Below, one piece after another: positions 1 through 6,972 of a stretch of DNA of 25,062 nucleotides (positions are counted from its first letter, which is position 1; every line of letters starts with the position of its first letter). This DNA is from an uncultured Collinsella sp. (lineage in GTDB: Bacteria > Actinomycetota > Coriobacteriia > Coriobacteriales > Coriobacteriaceae), in contig CAJLUE010000021.1 of the NCBI GenBank assembly GCA_905209765.1, positions 1 through 25,062 of the forward strand. The letters run 5' to 3'. The position numbers and the translations under genes were made by a program. The notes beneath the pieces were generated by a model that was not told the origin of the DNA, made no database searches, and saw only the letters and a program-made list of their open reading frames with translations.

Positions 1-1
1 G

Positions 2-67
2 GCCCCGAGCACCGTCAGCTCCATCGACCTCGAAGGCAAGATGGAACTGATCATCTCGCACCTGTAG
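2..67 (+). CDS. C-terminal end of an unidentified protein (partial)
   Basis: Only the last 21 codons are in the window, ending in a TAG stop at 65-67. The residues read APSTVSSIDLEGKMELIISHL without the last one or two, a short hydrophobic tail that I cannot assign to a family. A near-perfect terminator follows 24 nt after the stop, which supports this being a real gene end and not a chance reading frame. Nothing can be said about function. Confidence 0.5.
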   Translation, partial: APSTVSSIDLEGKMELIISHL

Positions 68-91
68 GTCGCACCAACAACCCAAACGCAA

Positions 92-129
92 CAAGGGGCT
101 CTCCCGTCCATGTGCGGGAGAGCCCCTTG
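92..129 (+). terminator. Rho-independent-type terminator hairpin after the first partial gene
   Basis: A perfect 15-bp inverted repeat (92-106 with 115-129, arm CAAGGGGCTCTCCCG) encloses an 8-nt loop. The downstream side is only moderately T-rich (CCATATCTATTTAT), so termination may be of the weak-U-tract kind common in high-GC actinobacteria. The position 24 nt after the stop codon at 67 fits a terminator for that gene. Confidence 0.8.
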
Positions 130-211
130 CCATATCTATTTATCAGCCCACCCGGCTCTCCAGATCAAAAAGCGAACGAGCAGAGCAACGTTCGCAAGCA
201 CCGTTACCCAA

Positions 212-341
212 GGACCTGGGCGGGCGTATAGGGCAACATCGATCGCGAGTTCCGCACGCAAAGGAGAGCACTTAATGTGCTCTCCGTCTTGCGCAGGACT
301 GCCCGAGCAGGCGATGTTGCCCTATACGCCCGCCCAGGTCC
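212..341. repeat. 130-bp element with perfect 30-bp inverted repeats
   Basis: Bases 212-241 and 312-341 are exact reverse complements over 30 bp (arm begins GGACCTGGGCGGGCG). The 70 bases between contain a second hairpin at 263-285, and the sequence outside that inner hairpin is partly self-complementary as well (GCACGCAA against TTGCGC, AGTTCC against GGACT). The whole interval could therefore fold into one rod-like structure. It lies between the pcrA stop codon (349) and the upstream terminator. It could be a structured RNA, an extended pcrA 3' end or a small palindromic mobile repeat; the sequence alone does not decide. Confidence 0.7.
263..285 (-). terminator. Likely pcrA terminator nested inside the inverted repeat
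   Basis: A perfect 9-bp stem (GGAGAGCAC / GTGCTCTCC) with a 5-nt loop. Read on the minus strand it is followed by TTTGCG and lies 63 nt after the pcrA stop, so it may end the pcrA transcript. The T-run is short, so confidence is moderate. Confidence 0.5.
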
Positions 342-348
342 GCCAGGA

Positions 349-3249
349 TCACGACAGCTTGACGATCGGCGCGAAGCCCTTCATCAGCTTTTTGGTCTGA
401 CCGGTCTTTTCGAATTGAACCTCGATCATGTCTCCGGCGACCGAGATCACGGTACCCGTGCCAAAGGTCTTGTGGCTCACGGTATCGCCTGCGGCAAAGT
501 CCTGCGATGCGCTGGCGCGATCAACCTTGCGCTCCACCGTCGGGGACACCTTGGACGAGGGCTTTTTGGCTCGCGGTGCGCCCGAGCCAAAGGTCGAGGC
601 AACACGGCCAGCGTCGGGCGAGACCCCACGATGGCGCTCGGTCCCGTAGCTGCTACCGCCAAAGAAATCGTCAAAGCTCGATCCGCCGCGCGAACCGGAA
701 CCGCCGGTCGAGCGCGTATGCGAACCAAATACCTTGCCGCCGTACATATCCGAACCCATGCCCGAGCCAAAGGTGCCGTGACGGTCGCCGCGCTTCTCCC
801 AACCCGTGCCTTCAAAACCGGCAGAACCGATACCGCTAAACTCGATATCCTCAAACGGAATCTCGTTGAGGAAGCGCGAGCGCGGGTTGGCAGAGGTCGA
901 GCCGTAGGTGCGACGCGTGGCCGCATAGGTCAGGAACAGGCGCTTACGGGCACGCGTGATGGCGACGTAGGCCAGGCGACGCTCCTCCTCGAGCTTACCC
1001 GGGTCATCGCTGCCGCCAAAGTCGTGCACGTGCGGGAAGATGCCCTCCTCCATGCCGGCCACGAACACCGCCGGGAACTCCAGGCCCTTGGCGGAGTGGA
1101 TGGTCATCATGGTAATGGCATGCGTCTCGCCGGCCAGGGAATCCAAGTCGGAGCGCAGGGCCAGCCACTCCATGAGTGCCGGTAGCGCCTTACAGGTGAG
1201 CGGACCATAGGTGCGCTCAATCTCGTCGGCATGCACGGCACCCGCCGGCATCCCCGTCGGCGCGGCATACGCGTTGCCCGCGATGGCGGCGGCCAGGGCA
1301 TCCTGCGGCGAGAGCGCCGGGGCGGCTAGGCTATCGAGCGGATTGGAACCTGCGGCATCGCGCGCGCCGACGAGCGCCTCAAACGAGGATGCCGGGGCAG
1401 ATGGCCCCGGTTCGGGCGCAGGCGCGCTCACCACAACGGGCTCGGACTCAGGCTCGGCAGGCACGTCGGCAACGCCGGCTGCGCGCAGCTCTTCCAAGCT
1501 CTCGAGCGTACCCTCGATATCCTCGTGCGTCTCCTCAAATTCGGCGGCGACGCCCAGGAATTCCTGAATGTTCTCGGCGCGGCTCTCGGACTCCATGGTG
1601 CCCTCGGCGCGAAACGCCTGCAGCAAGCCCGTCTTATCGACGATCATCTCGACAACGTCCTTGAGCTCGCCGTCCATGCGGCGGCCCTCGCGCACCAGCG
1701 ACACAAAGCTCGACAGGCCGTTGCGCACCTTGGCACTAAACATGCCCGTCTCGGCGCACGCGATCTCGCAAGCCTGGAAGAACGAGCAACGGTTGTCGCG
1801 CGCCAGCTGCTCGATCTTTTGGATCGAGGTGGAGCCGATGCCGCGGCGCGGCGTGTTGATGACGCGCTTGACGCTCATCTCGTCGGCCGGGTTCACGATC
1901 ATCTTAAGGTAGGCCATGACGTCGCGGATCTCGGCACGGTCGAAGAATCGCGTGCCGCCCACGATCTTGTAGGGCACGCCCGCGCGCAGAAACATATCTT
2001 CGAGAATACGCGACTGGGCGTTGGTGCGGTAGAACACGGCGATGTCGTCGTAACTCGTGCCCTTGGCATGCAGCTTTTCGATCTCGCCGGCAATCCAGCG
2101 ACCCTCGTCGCGCTCATCGCTTGCCTGGAAGGCCTGGATCTTCTCGCCGTCGCCCTCGGCCGTAAACAGGCGCTTGTCCTTGCGCTGCGAGTTGTGACGT
2201 ACCACGGCGTTGGCGGCGTTCAGGATATGACCCGTAGAGCGGTAGTTCTGCTCCAGCTTGACGGTCTTGCAGTCTTTAAAGTCCTTCTCAAAGTCCAGGA
2301 TATTGGTGATGTCGGCGCCACGCCAGCTATAAATGGACTGATCGTCGTCGCCCACGACCATGAGGTTTTGGTACTTGGCGGCCAGCAGGTTGGCGATCTC
2401 GTACTGGACGTGGTTGGTGTCCTGATACTCGTCGACGCTAATGTAGCGGAAGCGCTCCTGATACTTGTCGAGCACCTCGGGGCGGGTGCGCAGCAGCTCG
2501 AGCGTGCGCACGAGCAGGTCGTCGAAGTCCATCGCGTTGGCGGCGCGCAGGCGGCGCTCCAGCTCCAGGTAGACTTGCGCGGCCTTTTTGTCATTGGGGC
2601 TGTCGGCGGATTTGAGCATGTCCTCGGGGCCGATCATGGCGTTTTTGGCCGAGCTAATCTTGCTGCGGATCATGTTGATGGGGAACTGCTTTTGCTCGAT
2701 GCCGAGCGCCTGCATAATGTCGCGCACCATGCGCTTTGAGTCATCGTCATCGTAGATGGTGAACTGACCGGTGTAGCCCAACAGGTCGGCGTCCTCGCGC
2801 AGCATGCGCACGCACATGGCATGGAAGGTGCACACCCACATGCCACGGGTGCCGCTGGGAATGAGTGCCGCCAGACGCTCGCGCATCTCTGCCGCGGCCT
2901 TGTTGGTAAACGTGATGGCAAGAACCTGCCAAGGTTTAACACCCAGGTCGCCGAGCATATGTGCGATGCGGAAGGTCAAGACGCGGGTCTTGCCCGAGCC
3001 GGCGCCGGCGAGCACCAGCAACGGGCCCTCGGTGGACAGGACAGCCTCGCGCTGGGCGGGATTAAGGCTGTCAATGTCGACGAGCGGCTTGGCGGGCTTG
3101 GGCGCCGGCGCGGGAGCGTCGTAAATGTCGAGCGGGACGAGCTCGGGCTCCGGCGCAGCAGGAGCGGTGTATGCATCGAGCGGCACGGGTTCCGGCGCGG
3201 GCGGCACGGATACCGCGGCGTTCTTTTCCCAGGGCAAGGGCTGGGTCAT
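349..3249 (-). CDS. pcrA: ATP-dependent DNA helicase PcrA/UvrD (superfamily 1)
   Basis: A 3'-5' SF1A DNA helicase acting in repair, replication restart and removal of stalled RNA polymerase. Visible motifs, numbered from the chosen ATG at 3249: Walker A GAGSGKT at 82-88, the motif Ia region TFTNKAA, the DEYQDT Walker B motif near residue 290, GDDDQSIYSWRGA, and late VAITRARKRL. The C-terminus has a Tudor-like segment (GDTVSHKTFGTGTVISV), which in PcrA contacts RNA polymerase. The protein is 966 aa, longer than the usual 720-780 aa. The excess comes from an acidic Pro/Ala-rich N-terminus of about 60 residues, an Ala/Pro-rich insert of roughly 90 residues in the 2B region and a Gly/Ser-rich linker before the Tudor domain. 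I prefer the ATG at 3249 over an upstream in-frame start at 3333 because GAGGAG precedes it by 6-7 nt and the extra residues look unlike the family. Confidence 0.97.
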   Translation of the reverse strand: MTQPLPWEKNAAVSVPPAPEPVPLDAYTAPAAPEPELVPLDIYDAPAPAPKPAKPLVDIDSLNPAQREAVLSTEGPLLVLAGAGSGKTRVLTFRIAHMLGDLGVKPWQVLAITFTNKAAAEMRERLAALIPSGTRGMWVCTFHAMCVRMLREDADLLGYTGQFTIYDDDDSKRMVRDIMQALGIEQKQFPINMIRSKISSAKNAMIGPEDMLKSADSPNDKKAAQVYLELERRLRAANAMDFDDLLVRTLELLRTRPEVLDKYQERFRYISVDEYQDTNHVQYEIANLLAAKYQNLMVVGDDDQSIYSWRGADITNILDFEKDFKDCKTVKLEQNYRSTGHILNAANAVVRHNSQRKDKRLFTAEGDGEKIQAFQASDERDEGRWIAGEIEKLHAKGTSYDDIAVFYRTNAQSRILEDMFLRAGVPYKIVGGTRFFDRAEIRDVMAYLKMIVNPADEMSVKRVINTPRRGIGSTSIQKIEQLARDNRCSFFQACEIACAETGMFSAKVRNGLSSFVSLVREGRRMDGELKDVVEMIVDKTGLLQAFRAEGTMESESRAENIQEFLGVAAEFEETHEDIEGTLESLEELRAAGVADVPAEPESEPVVVSAPAPEPGPSAPASSFEALVGARDAAGSNPLDSLAAPALSPQDALAAAIAGNAYAAPTGMPAGAVHADEIERTYGPLTCKALPALMEWLALRSDLDSLAGETHAITMMTIHSAKGLEFPAVFVAGMEEGIFPHVHDFGGSDDPGKLEEERRLAYVAITRARKRLFLTYAATRRTYGSTSANPRSRFLNEIPFEDIEFSGIGSAGFEGTGWEKRGDRHGTFGSGMGSDMYGGKVFGSHTRSTGGSGSRGGSSFDDFFGGSSYGTERHRGVSPDAGRVASTFGSGAPRAKKPSSKVSPTVERKVDRASASQDFAAGDTVSHKTFGTGTVISVAGDMIEVQFEKTGQTKKLMKGFAPIVKLS

Positions 3250-3310
3250 GGGCGACTCCTCATCTGACGGACGGCGCGCCTGCGGGCGGCGCCATAGTTT
3301 GAGCCGTACC

Positions 3311-3316
3311 AGTATA
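3311..3316 (-). promoter_or_regulatory. Putative -10 element for pcrA
   Basis: On the minus strand TATACT occurs about 60 nt upstream of the pcrA ATG, followed by GGT. No convincing -35 is seen at normal spacing; the best, TTGCGT, is 19 nt away. The same TATACT(G/C)GT string sits upstream of the NUDIX gene and gluQRS in this window, which raises its credibility. Confidence 0.4.
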
Positions 3317-3496
3317 CCGAGCCGCGCGGACACCGACGCAAATCACACCACGACTCCGTGCGTCACCGTCAGGCCGCCCCAGCGAATTTGGCGCAATGGG
3401 GTCAGGTTGGTCTGCACCAATCAATTGACAATCACGAAACCGCCGATGTCATGGCAGCAGCAGCGAGCGGTGGCCAGGGCGAACAAATTGGCATGA
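3317..3496. other. Intergenic stretch between pcrA and uppP, nothing recognised
   Basis: The gap of about 330 bases between the pcrA start (3249) and the uppP stop (3581) holds the pcrA -10 candidate at one end and the uppP terminator at the other. In between I see no convincing ORF, RNA gene or repeat. It includes a short AT-rich patch around 3418-3435. Confidence 0.4.
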
Positions 3497-3536
3497 AAAG
3501 GGGCGGCATAGACCTTCTGGTCATGCCGCCCCCTTT
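3497..3536 (-). terminator. uppP terminator
   Basis: A strong hairpin with outer stem GGGGCGGCAT / ATGCCGCCCC. A one-base bulge is followed by an inner stem GACC-TTCT-GGTC. On the minus strand it ends in TTTT, about 45 nt after the uppP stop, as expected of an intrinsic terminator. Confidence 0.88.
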
Positions 3537-3580
3537 GAATGACAAGTTGTCGCCCCGGCCGCCGCGCAGCGTCGACCAAG

Positions 3581-4555
3581 TTACAGGCCGAGCATAGGCT
3601 CCAGGACAAAGAAGTACGCGAGCACCACGATGCCCAGGATGATGCGGTAGACGCCGAAGCACTTAAAGTCGTGACGGCGCACGAAGCCCATAAGCCACTT
3701 GATGGCAATGAGCGACACCACAAAGGCGACGACGCAGCCCACGCCCAGGATGGCGATTTCGTTGGTGCCGAACGTGCCGCCCTTAATAAAGTACTTGACC
3801 AGCTTGAGCGCGCTCGCGCCAAACATAACGGGAATAGCCAGGAAGAACGTGAACTTAGACGCCACCGAGCGCGTGCAGCCCAGCAGCAGGCCGCCGATGA
3901 TCGTGGAGCCGGAGCGCGATGTGCCCGGAATCAGCGAAAGCACCTGGAAGCAACCGATACCCAGCGCGGTCTTCCAGCTCAGATCCTCGAGCGTAGTGAT
4001 GGAGCCAAAGTCCAGGTTATCGTCATCGTCTGAAGCGGCAGCCGCAGCGGGAGTGGCAAAATGCGCACCAGCGGGGCGTCCGCCCGCCACCACGGCACGC
4101 GAACCAAACGAACCGGCAAGAGCGGCCTGGTCGCGCTTGTTCGCGCGCCAGTTCTCGATCACGATAAACAGCACGCCGTACACAATGAGCGCCAGCGCCA
4201 CGACGGGAGCATTGTAGAAATGCTCCTCCATCCAGTCGTTAAGCGGCAGACCGATCGCCGCGGCGGGAATGCAGCCGAGCACAATCTTGCCCCACAGCAC
4301 CCAGGTGTCGCGACGACCCTCCTTGCCTTTGCTGGGAGAAAACGGGTTGAGGTCGTAAAAGAACAGGACGCAGACGGCCAAAATGGCGCCAAGCTGAATC
4401 ACGACCAGGAACATATTCCAGAACGTCTCGCTCACGTTCATCTTGACGAACTCGTCCACCAAGATCATGTGACCGGTCGACGAAACAGGCAGCCATTCGG
4501 TGATGCCCTCGACCAGGCCCATGAAGGCAGATTTTAGAAGCTCAATGATATCCAA
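3581..4555 (-). CDS. uppP: Undecaprenyl-diphosphatase UppP (BacA family)
   Basis: An integral membrane phosphatase that recycles undecaprenyl pyrophosphate to the monophosphate lipid carrier for peptidoglycan synthesis; overproduction classically gives bacitracin resistance. Both family signature motifs are present: EGITEWLPVSSTGH near the N-terminus and PGTSRSGSTI in the second half, with several hydrophobic membrane spans. The most likely start is TTG at 4555 (reads M-DIIELLKSAF), with GAGGGGG 5 nt upstream; the frame stays open much further upstream only because of high GC. The length from there is 324 aa, against about 270 typical. The excess is an Ala/Asp-rich hydrophilic insert of about 50 aa (around AAAAASDDDD) just before the second signature. 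The gene is divergent from usp. Confidence 0.95.
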   Translation of the reverse strand: MDIIELLKSAFMGLVEGITEWLPVSSTGHMILVDEFVKMNVSETFWNMFLVVIQLGAILAVCVLFFYDLNPFSPSKGKEGRRDTWVLWGKIVLGCIPAAAIGLPLNDWMEEHFYNAPVVALALIVYGVLFIVIENWRANKRDQAALAGSFGSRAVVAGGRPAGAHFATPAAAAASDDDDNLDFGSITTLEDLSWKTALGIGCFQVLSLIPGTSRSGSTIIGGLLLGCTRSVASKFTFFLAIPVMFGASALKLVKYFIKGGTFGTNEIAILGVGCVVAFVVSLIAIKWLMGFVRRHDFKCFGVYRIILGIVVLAYFFVLEPMLGL

Positions 4556-4560
4556 AGGGA

Positions 4561-4567
4561 CCCCCTC
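4561..4567 (-). promoter_or_regulatory. Ribosome binding site deciding a TTG start for uppP
   Basis: On the minus strand GAGGGGG lies 5 nt before TTG (4555-4553). The family begins with a short residue stretch before the EGITEWLP motif, so this TTG gives the expected N-terminus and the upstream in-frame ATGs do not. Confidence 0.6.
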
Positions 4568-4692
4568 GTTAGACACCCGCCGATATTGTTCTGCGGACGG
4601 TTGCGGGCGATGTCCCATTATCAACCGTTCGGCCGCGACCGCGCCCACCCTTACCAAAAAACTCGCCCGTTCACAGAATTGCGAGCGGTCAA

Positions 4693-4713
4693 ACCCAAAT
4701 CCTTGGGTATAAC
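4693..4713 (+). promoter_or_regulatory. Possible usp promoter -10 with an adjacent small palindrome
   Basis: The palindrome ACCCAA-ATCC-TTGGGT (4693-4708) runs directly into TATAAC (4708-4713), a plausible -10 about 90 nt before the usp start. No good -35 is present at 16-18 nt. The palindrome could be an operator of an activator or repressor. Weak evidence. Confidence 0.3.
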
Positions 4714-4802
4714 TGCAACAAGATAAAGTGTCCGGCGGCCACGCATCCGCGCCCGCCCGATGCACGAGCCCCACGCCCGTGCGATAGACCAAGGAGGAAA
4801 CC

Positions 4803-5240
4803 ATGAACGAGGGCTACACCAAGGTATTTGTTTCACTCGACGGTACTGAGCAGCAGGATTTTGTGCTCGCACGCGCCATCAAGGTCGCCGCGAACAACGG
4901 CGCCAAGCTGATTATCGGCCACGTTATCGATTCCACGGCACTCGAGAGCGCCGGTTCCTATCCGGTCGATCTGGTCAACGGCCTAGAGGAGGCATTTAAG
5001 AACTCCATCGCCAAGCAGCTCGAAGAGGCCAAGGCCAATCCCGACATTCCCGAGGTCGAGGTCATGATTCGCGCCGGCCGCATTCGCGAGACGCTCAAAG
5101 ACGAGATGCTCGACGTGGTCAAGCCCGACCTGGTGCTCTGCGGCGCTCGTGGCCTGTCCTCGATCAAGTATGCACTCCTGGGTTCAATTTCGACGTTCCT
5201 GCTGCGCAACACCGACTGCGACATCTTGGTCGTGAAGTAG
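4803..5240 (+). CDS. Universal stress protein (UspA family)
   Basis: A 145-aa single-domain Usp. It starts with the typical beta strand KVFVSLDGTEQQDFVLARA and has the ATP-binding signature G-x2-G-x9-G-S/T in GARGLSSIKYALLGSIS, then the final strand DCDILVVK. With that motif intact it should belong to the ATP-binding Usp class. Its role would be stress or starvation adaptation; the partner is unknown. The start is clear: AAGGAGGAAACC directly precedes ATG 4803. It is monocistronic, divergent from uppP and convergent with hipA, and ends at a shared terminator. Confidence 0.93.
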   Translation: MNEGYTKVFVSLDGTEQQDFVLARAIKVAANNGAKLIIGHVIDSTALESAGSYPVDLVNGLEEAFKNSIAKQLEEAKANPDIPEVEVMIRAGRIRETLKDEMLDVVKPDLVLCGARGLSSIKYALLGSISTFLLRNTDCDILVVK

Positions 5241-5296
5241 CAAACGTACGCCTAACGCATCGCGGAGCGCAAGCCCACGTGCCCAAGTCTTCCAAG

Positions 5297-5325
5297 AGCG
5301 GGACCACCATTACGGTGGCCCCGCT
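5297..5325. terminator. Bidirectional terminator between usp and hipA
   Basis: A 12-bp stem with one mismatch (AGCGGGACCACC / GGTGGCCCCGCT) around a short loop. The plus-strand side is followed by TTTGCTTT. It lies between the convergent usp stop (5240) and hipA stop (5331), so it may serve both. Confidence 0.75.
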
Positions 5326-5330
5326 TTGCT

Positions 5331-6620
5331 TTAGGCTGAGAATTGCTCCAGAACCCTCATTCTCTCAACGGAATCCGTCTGAATTTTCAGAGCGACCCGA
5401 CCCAAATCTCCGGTTGCAGAGGCAAGTTCTGCAAGCTGGGCAGACACCTCTTCAGCCACTTCCGCCGCGATGTTCTTGATCATCTTGAGTGGCAGATGCA
5501 AATCTTGAGACATGAATTCGAAATCTTCAGGAGTCACCCCATCGATCACCCGGTGATCCCCAATATCAATCCCAAGATTATGGTCGTATCCCATTATCGT
5601 CGTGCAAACAATATCGTATGCAGGGGCCAACCTCTTTTCCCGCCAACTCGGACTATAAAGAAACGAATGGTTCTTGAGATGCGAGTCGCAATTCCCCAAC
5701 GCATAATCGACCATTACCTGACGAGCGAACATTTGAGTATCAGCAATTACGTTAGACGATTGCTCTCTTATCAATCGGCCGCAAAGAGCCATATAGCAGC
5801 TATCGGGACGTGTCTCGTATTTCATATACGAAGGCCAGCCAACCGCTTGGCAAAAATCCTCCTGATGCAGCCTCAGAGGCACATCGAATCCGCTCATCGA
5901 CGGCGGCTCATTGCTCCAGATTCTGTCATAACGCTCGGAAAAGAACGCACCAGGAATCGTATCCGAAGCTTCTGAACGGGCAATTTCAAGCCCAGCAGCA
6001 GACGCTGCCGTCATGCAAATTAATTCGTTGAACGGCAAATCCGGATGTTTAGTTGAAGCAATCTTGACTATGTGAGTCGAGGGGGCAGAGCCGAGCGGCA
6101 GCATCCAATCCCCCGACCCGGCCTTTTTTGCATCTTTACCGCGCGGTAAAAACCAACCGGTTTTAGACTGAACGCCCGCCAACGACAGCCTCGAATCCTG
6201 CATATCATTTGCAATCTCAAACACTTCCGCCTTAGAAAGTGCCTCAAAATCCTCGTCTTGCAGAGGACGATAGCCCGGATCGTAGCTCGATTTCTCATCG
6301 CCGAGAAACCTCAAGGCACCAACGCACTCATCGCCCAAACGCTCGAGCATCGATAAATAGTCTGACTGGGGGATTTGAAAACGCATCGACAGCTCATGCC
6401 GAACCGGGCCCTCGGGAAGCATGCCCGAAAAGAAGGCCGAAAACTCATTGCTGGCATATGGCTCATGTCGCAAGGGAAGAGAAGCTGAGAGTGCGGCAGC
6501 ATCGTCGCGTTCAAGATATCCCTCATCATATGCAAACGTCTCGTTTACGGGGTCGGCCCTCTCAAATTCTCCGACCAGCTCAAACGTTCCCCGATACTCA
6601 CGATAAACCTTTAATGCCAT
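5331..6620 (-). CDS. hipA: HipA-family serine/threonine kinase toxin
   Basis: A 429-aa HipA kinase, the toxin of the type II hipBA module. In E. coli HipA phosphorylates glutamyl-tRNA synthetase and triggers growth arrest and persistence; the substrate here is not known. The N-terminal subdomain (about 1-110) is the HipA-coupling domain. The P-loop-like RLSLAGVQSKTG (144-155) keeps the serine that E. coli HipA autophosphorylates (here S146). K186 in THIVKIAS matches the ATP-binding lysine. The catalytic loop is GNCDSHLKNHS with D312 and N317, and AYD (D336) matches the metal-binding aspartate. All key residues are present and the length matches E. coli HipA (440 aa), so it looks active. The ATG lies inside the last codons of hipB (10-nt overlap), implying coupled translation. 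Its base composition is less GC-rich than its neighbours, compatible with acquisition by transfer. Confidence 0.95.
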   Translation of the reverse strand: MALKVYREYRGTFELVGEFERADPVNETFAYDEGYLERDDAAALSASLPLRHEPYASNEFSAFFSGMLPEGPVRHELSMRFQIPQSDYLSMLERLGDECVGALRFLGDEKSSYDPGYRPLQDEDFEALSKAEVFEIANDMQDSRLSLAGVQSKTGWFLPRGKDAKKAGSGDWMLPLGSAPSTHIVKIASTKHPDLPFNELICMTAASAAGLEIARSEASDTIPGAFFSERYDRIWSNEPPSMSGFDVPLRLHQEDFCQAVGWPSYMKYETRPDSCYMALCGRLIREQSSNVIADTQMFARQVMVDYALGNCDSHLKNHSFLYSPSWREKRLAPAYDIVCTTIMGYDHNLGIDIGDHRVIDGVTPEDFEFMSQDLHLPLKMIKNIAAEVAEEVSAQLAELASATGDLGRVALKIQTDSVERMRVLEQFSA

Positions 6621-6856
6621 GAGCCGTCGCCCCTCTCCCTCAGGATCAAATCGACCCCCAAGCTGTTAGCGATTTGAAGGGTTTGGCGAAGATTGGCACC
6701 CGCCTTTCCACGCTCAAGCTCGCTCACAAAGCGCAAACTGCACTGGTTGAAATCAGCCACATCGCGTTGGGTATAACCGAGCTTCTTCCGGCGCTCACGC
6801 AAATATGCACCGAGTTCAGCTGGGTCAAAAATCGTTCGCTCATTCCAGTCTTGCAT
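6611..6856 (-). CDS. hipB: HipB-family antitoxin and autorepressor (XRE-type HTH)
   Basis: An 81-aa DNA-binding protein with one Cro/C1-type helix-turn-helix (about 16-70: LGAYLRERRKKLGYTQRDVA, then a recognition helix around NQCSLRFVSELERGK). The family dimerises, binds HipA to neutralise it, and represses the operon. It sits directly upstream of hipA and overlaps it by 10 nt, the standard antitoxin-first order. The start at 6856 is supported by AGGGG about 7 nt upstream. Two palindromes just upstream of the gene are its likely operators. The protein ends in a short tail finishing with Trp-His; C-terminal tails of HipB can be protease targets, but that is not testable here. Confidence 0.93.
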   Translation of the reverse strand: MQDWNERTIFDPAELGAYLRERRKKLGYTQRDVADFNQCSLRFVSELERGKAGANLRQTLQIANSLGVDLILRERGDGSWH

Positions 6857-6870
6857 GCTAATCCCCTATG

Positions 6871-6890
6871 ATTATCCCAAACGGGATAAT
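6871..6890. promoter_or_regulatory. hipBA operator O1
   Basis: The palindrome TTATCCC-AAAC-GGGATAA lies within ATTAT...ATAAT. Its core TATCC-N6-GGATA resembles the E. coli HipB operator, known as TATCC-N8-GGATA, but is 2 bp shorter. It overlaps the hipBA -10 element, so binding would block transcription. Confidence 0.88.
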
Positions 6891-6894
6891 CATA
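6889..6894 (-). promoter_or_regulatory. hipBA promoter, extended -10
   Basis: On the minus strand TGCTATGAT gives an extended -10 (TGn-TATGAT), about 33 nt before the hipB ATG. The -35 region falls within the second operator. Operators on both sides suggest classical autorepression. Confidence 0.6.
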
Positions 6895-6909
6895 GCACAT
6901 CATGATGGA

Positions 6910-6929
6910 ATTATCCCGTTTGGGATAAT
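6910..6929. promoter_or_regulatory. hipBA operator O2
   Basis: An exact reverse complement of O1 (TTATCCC-GTTT-GGGATAA), centred 39 bp away, almost four helical turns. The two sites therefore face the same side of the DNA, which would suit cooperative binding by HipB dimers or HipBA complexes (inference). Confidence 0.88.
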
Positions 6930-6972
6930 TGTCTTAACGTGAATGACGCTCCGGGACGTTACACCGCGACGA

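Noticed and set aside
277..2739. Long plus-strand open frames opposite pcrA (277-1185, 1525-2739)
   Set aside because: They are antisense to a clear pcrA reading frame, lack ribosome binding sites and family motifs, and are expected in GC-rich DNA.
4679..4713. TTGCGA as the -35 of the usp promoter
   Set aside because: It is 23 nt from TATAAC, well beyond the usual 16-19 nt.
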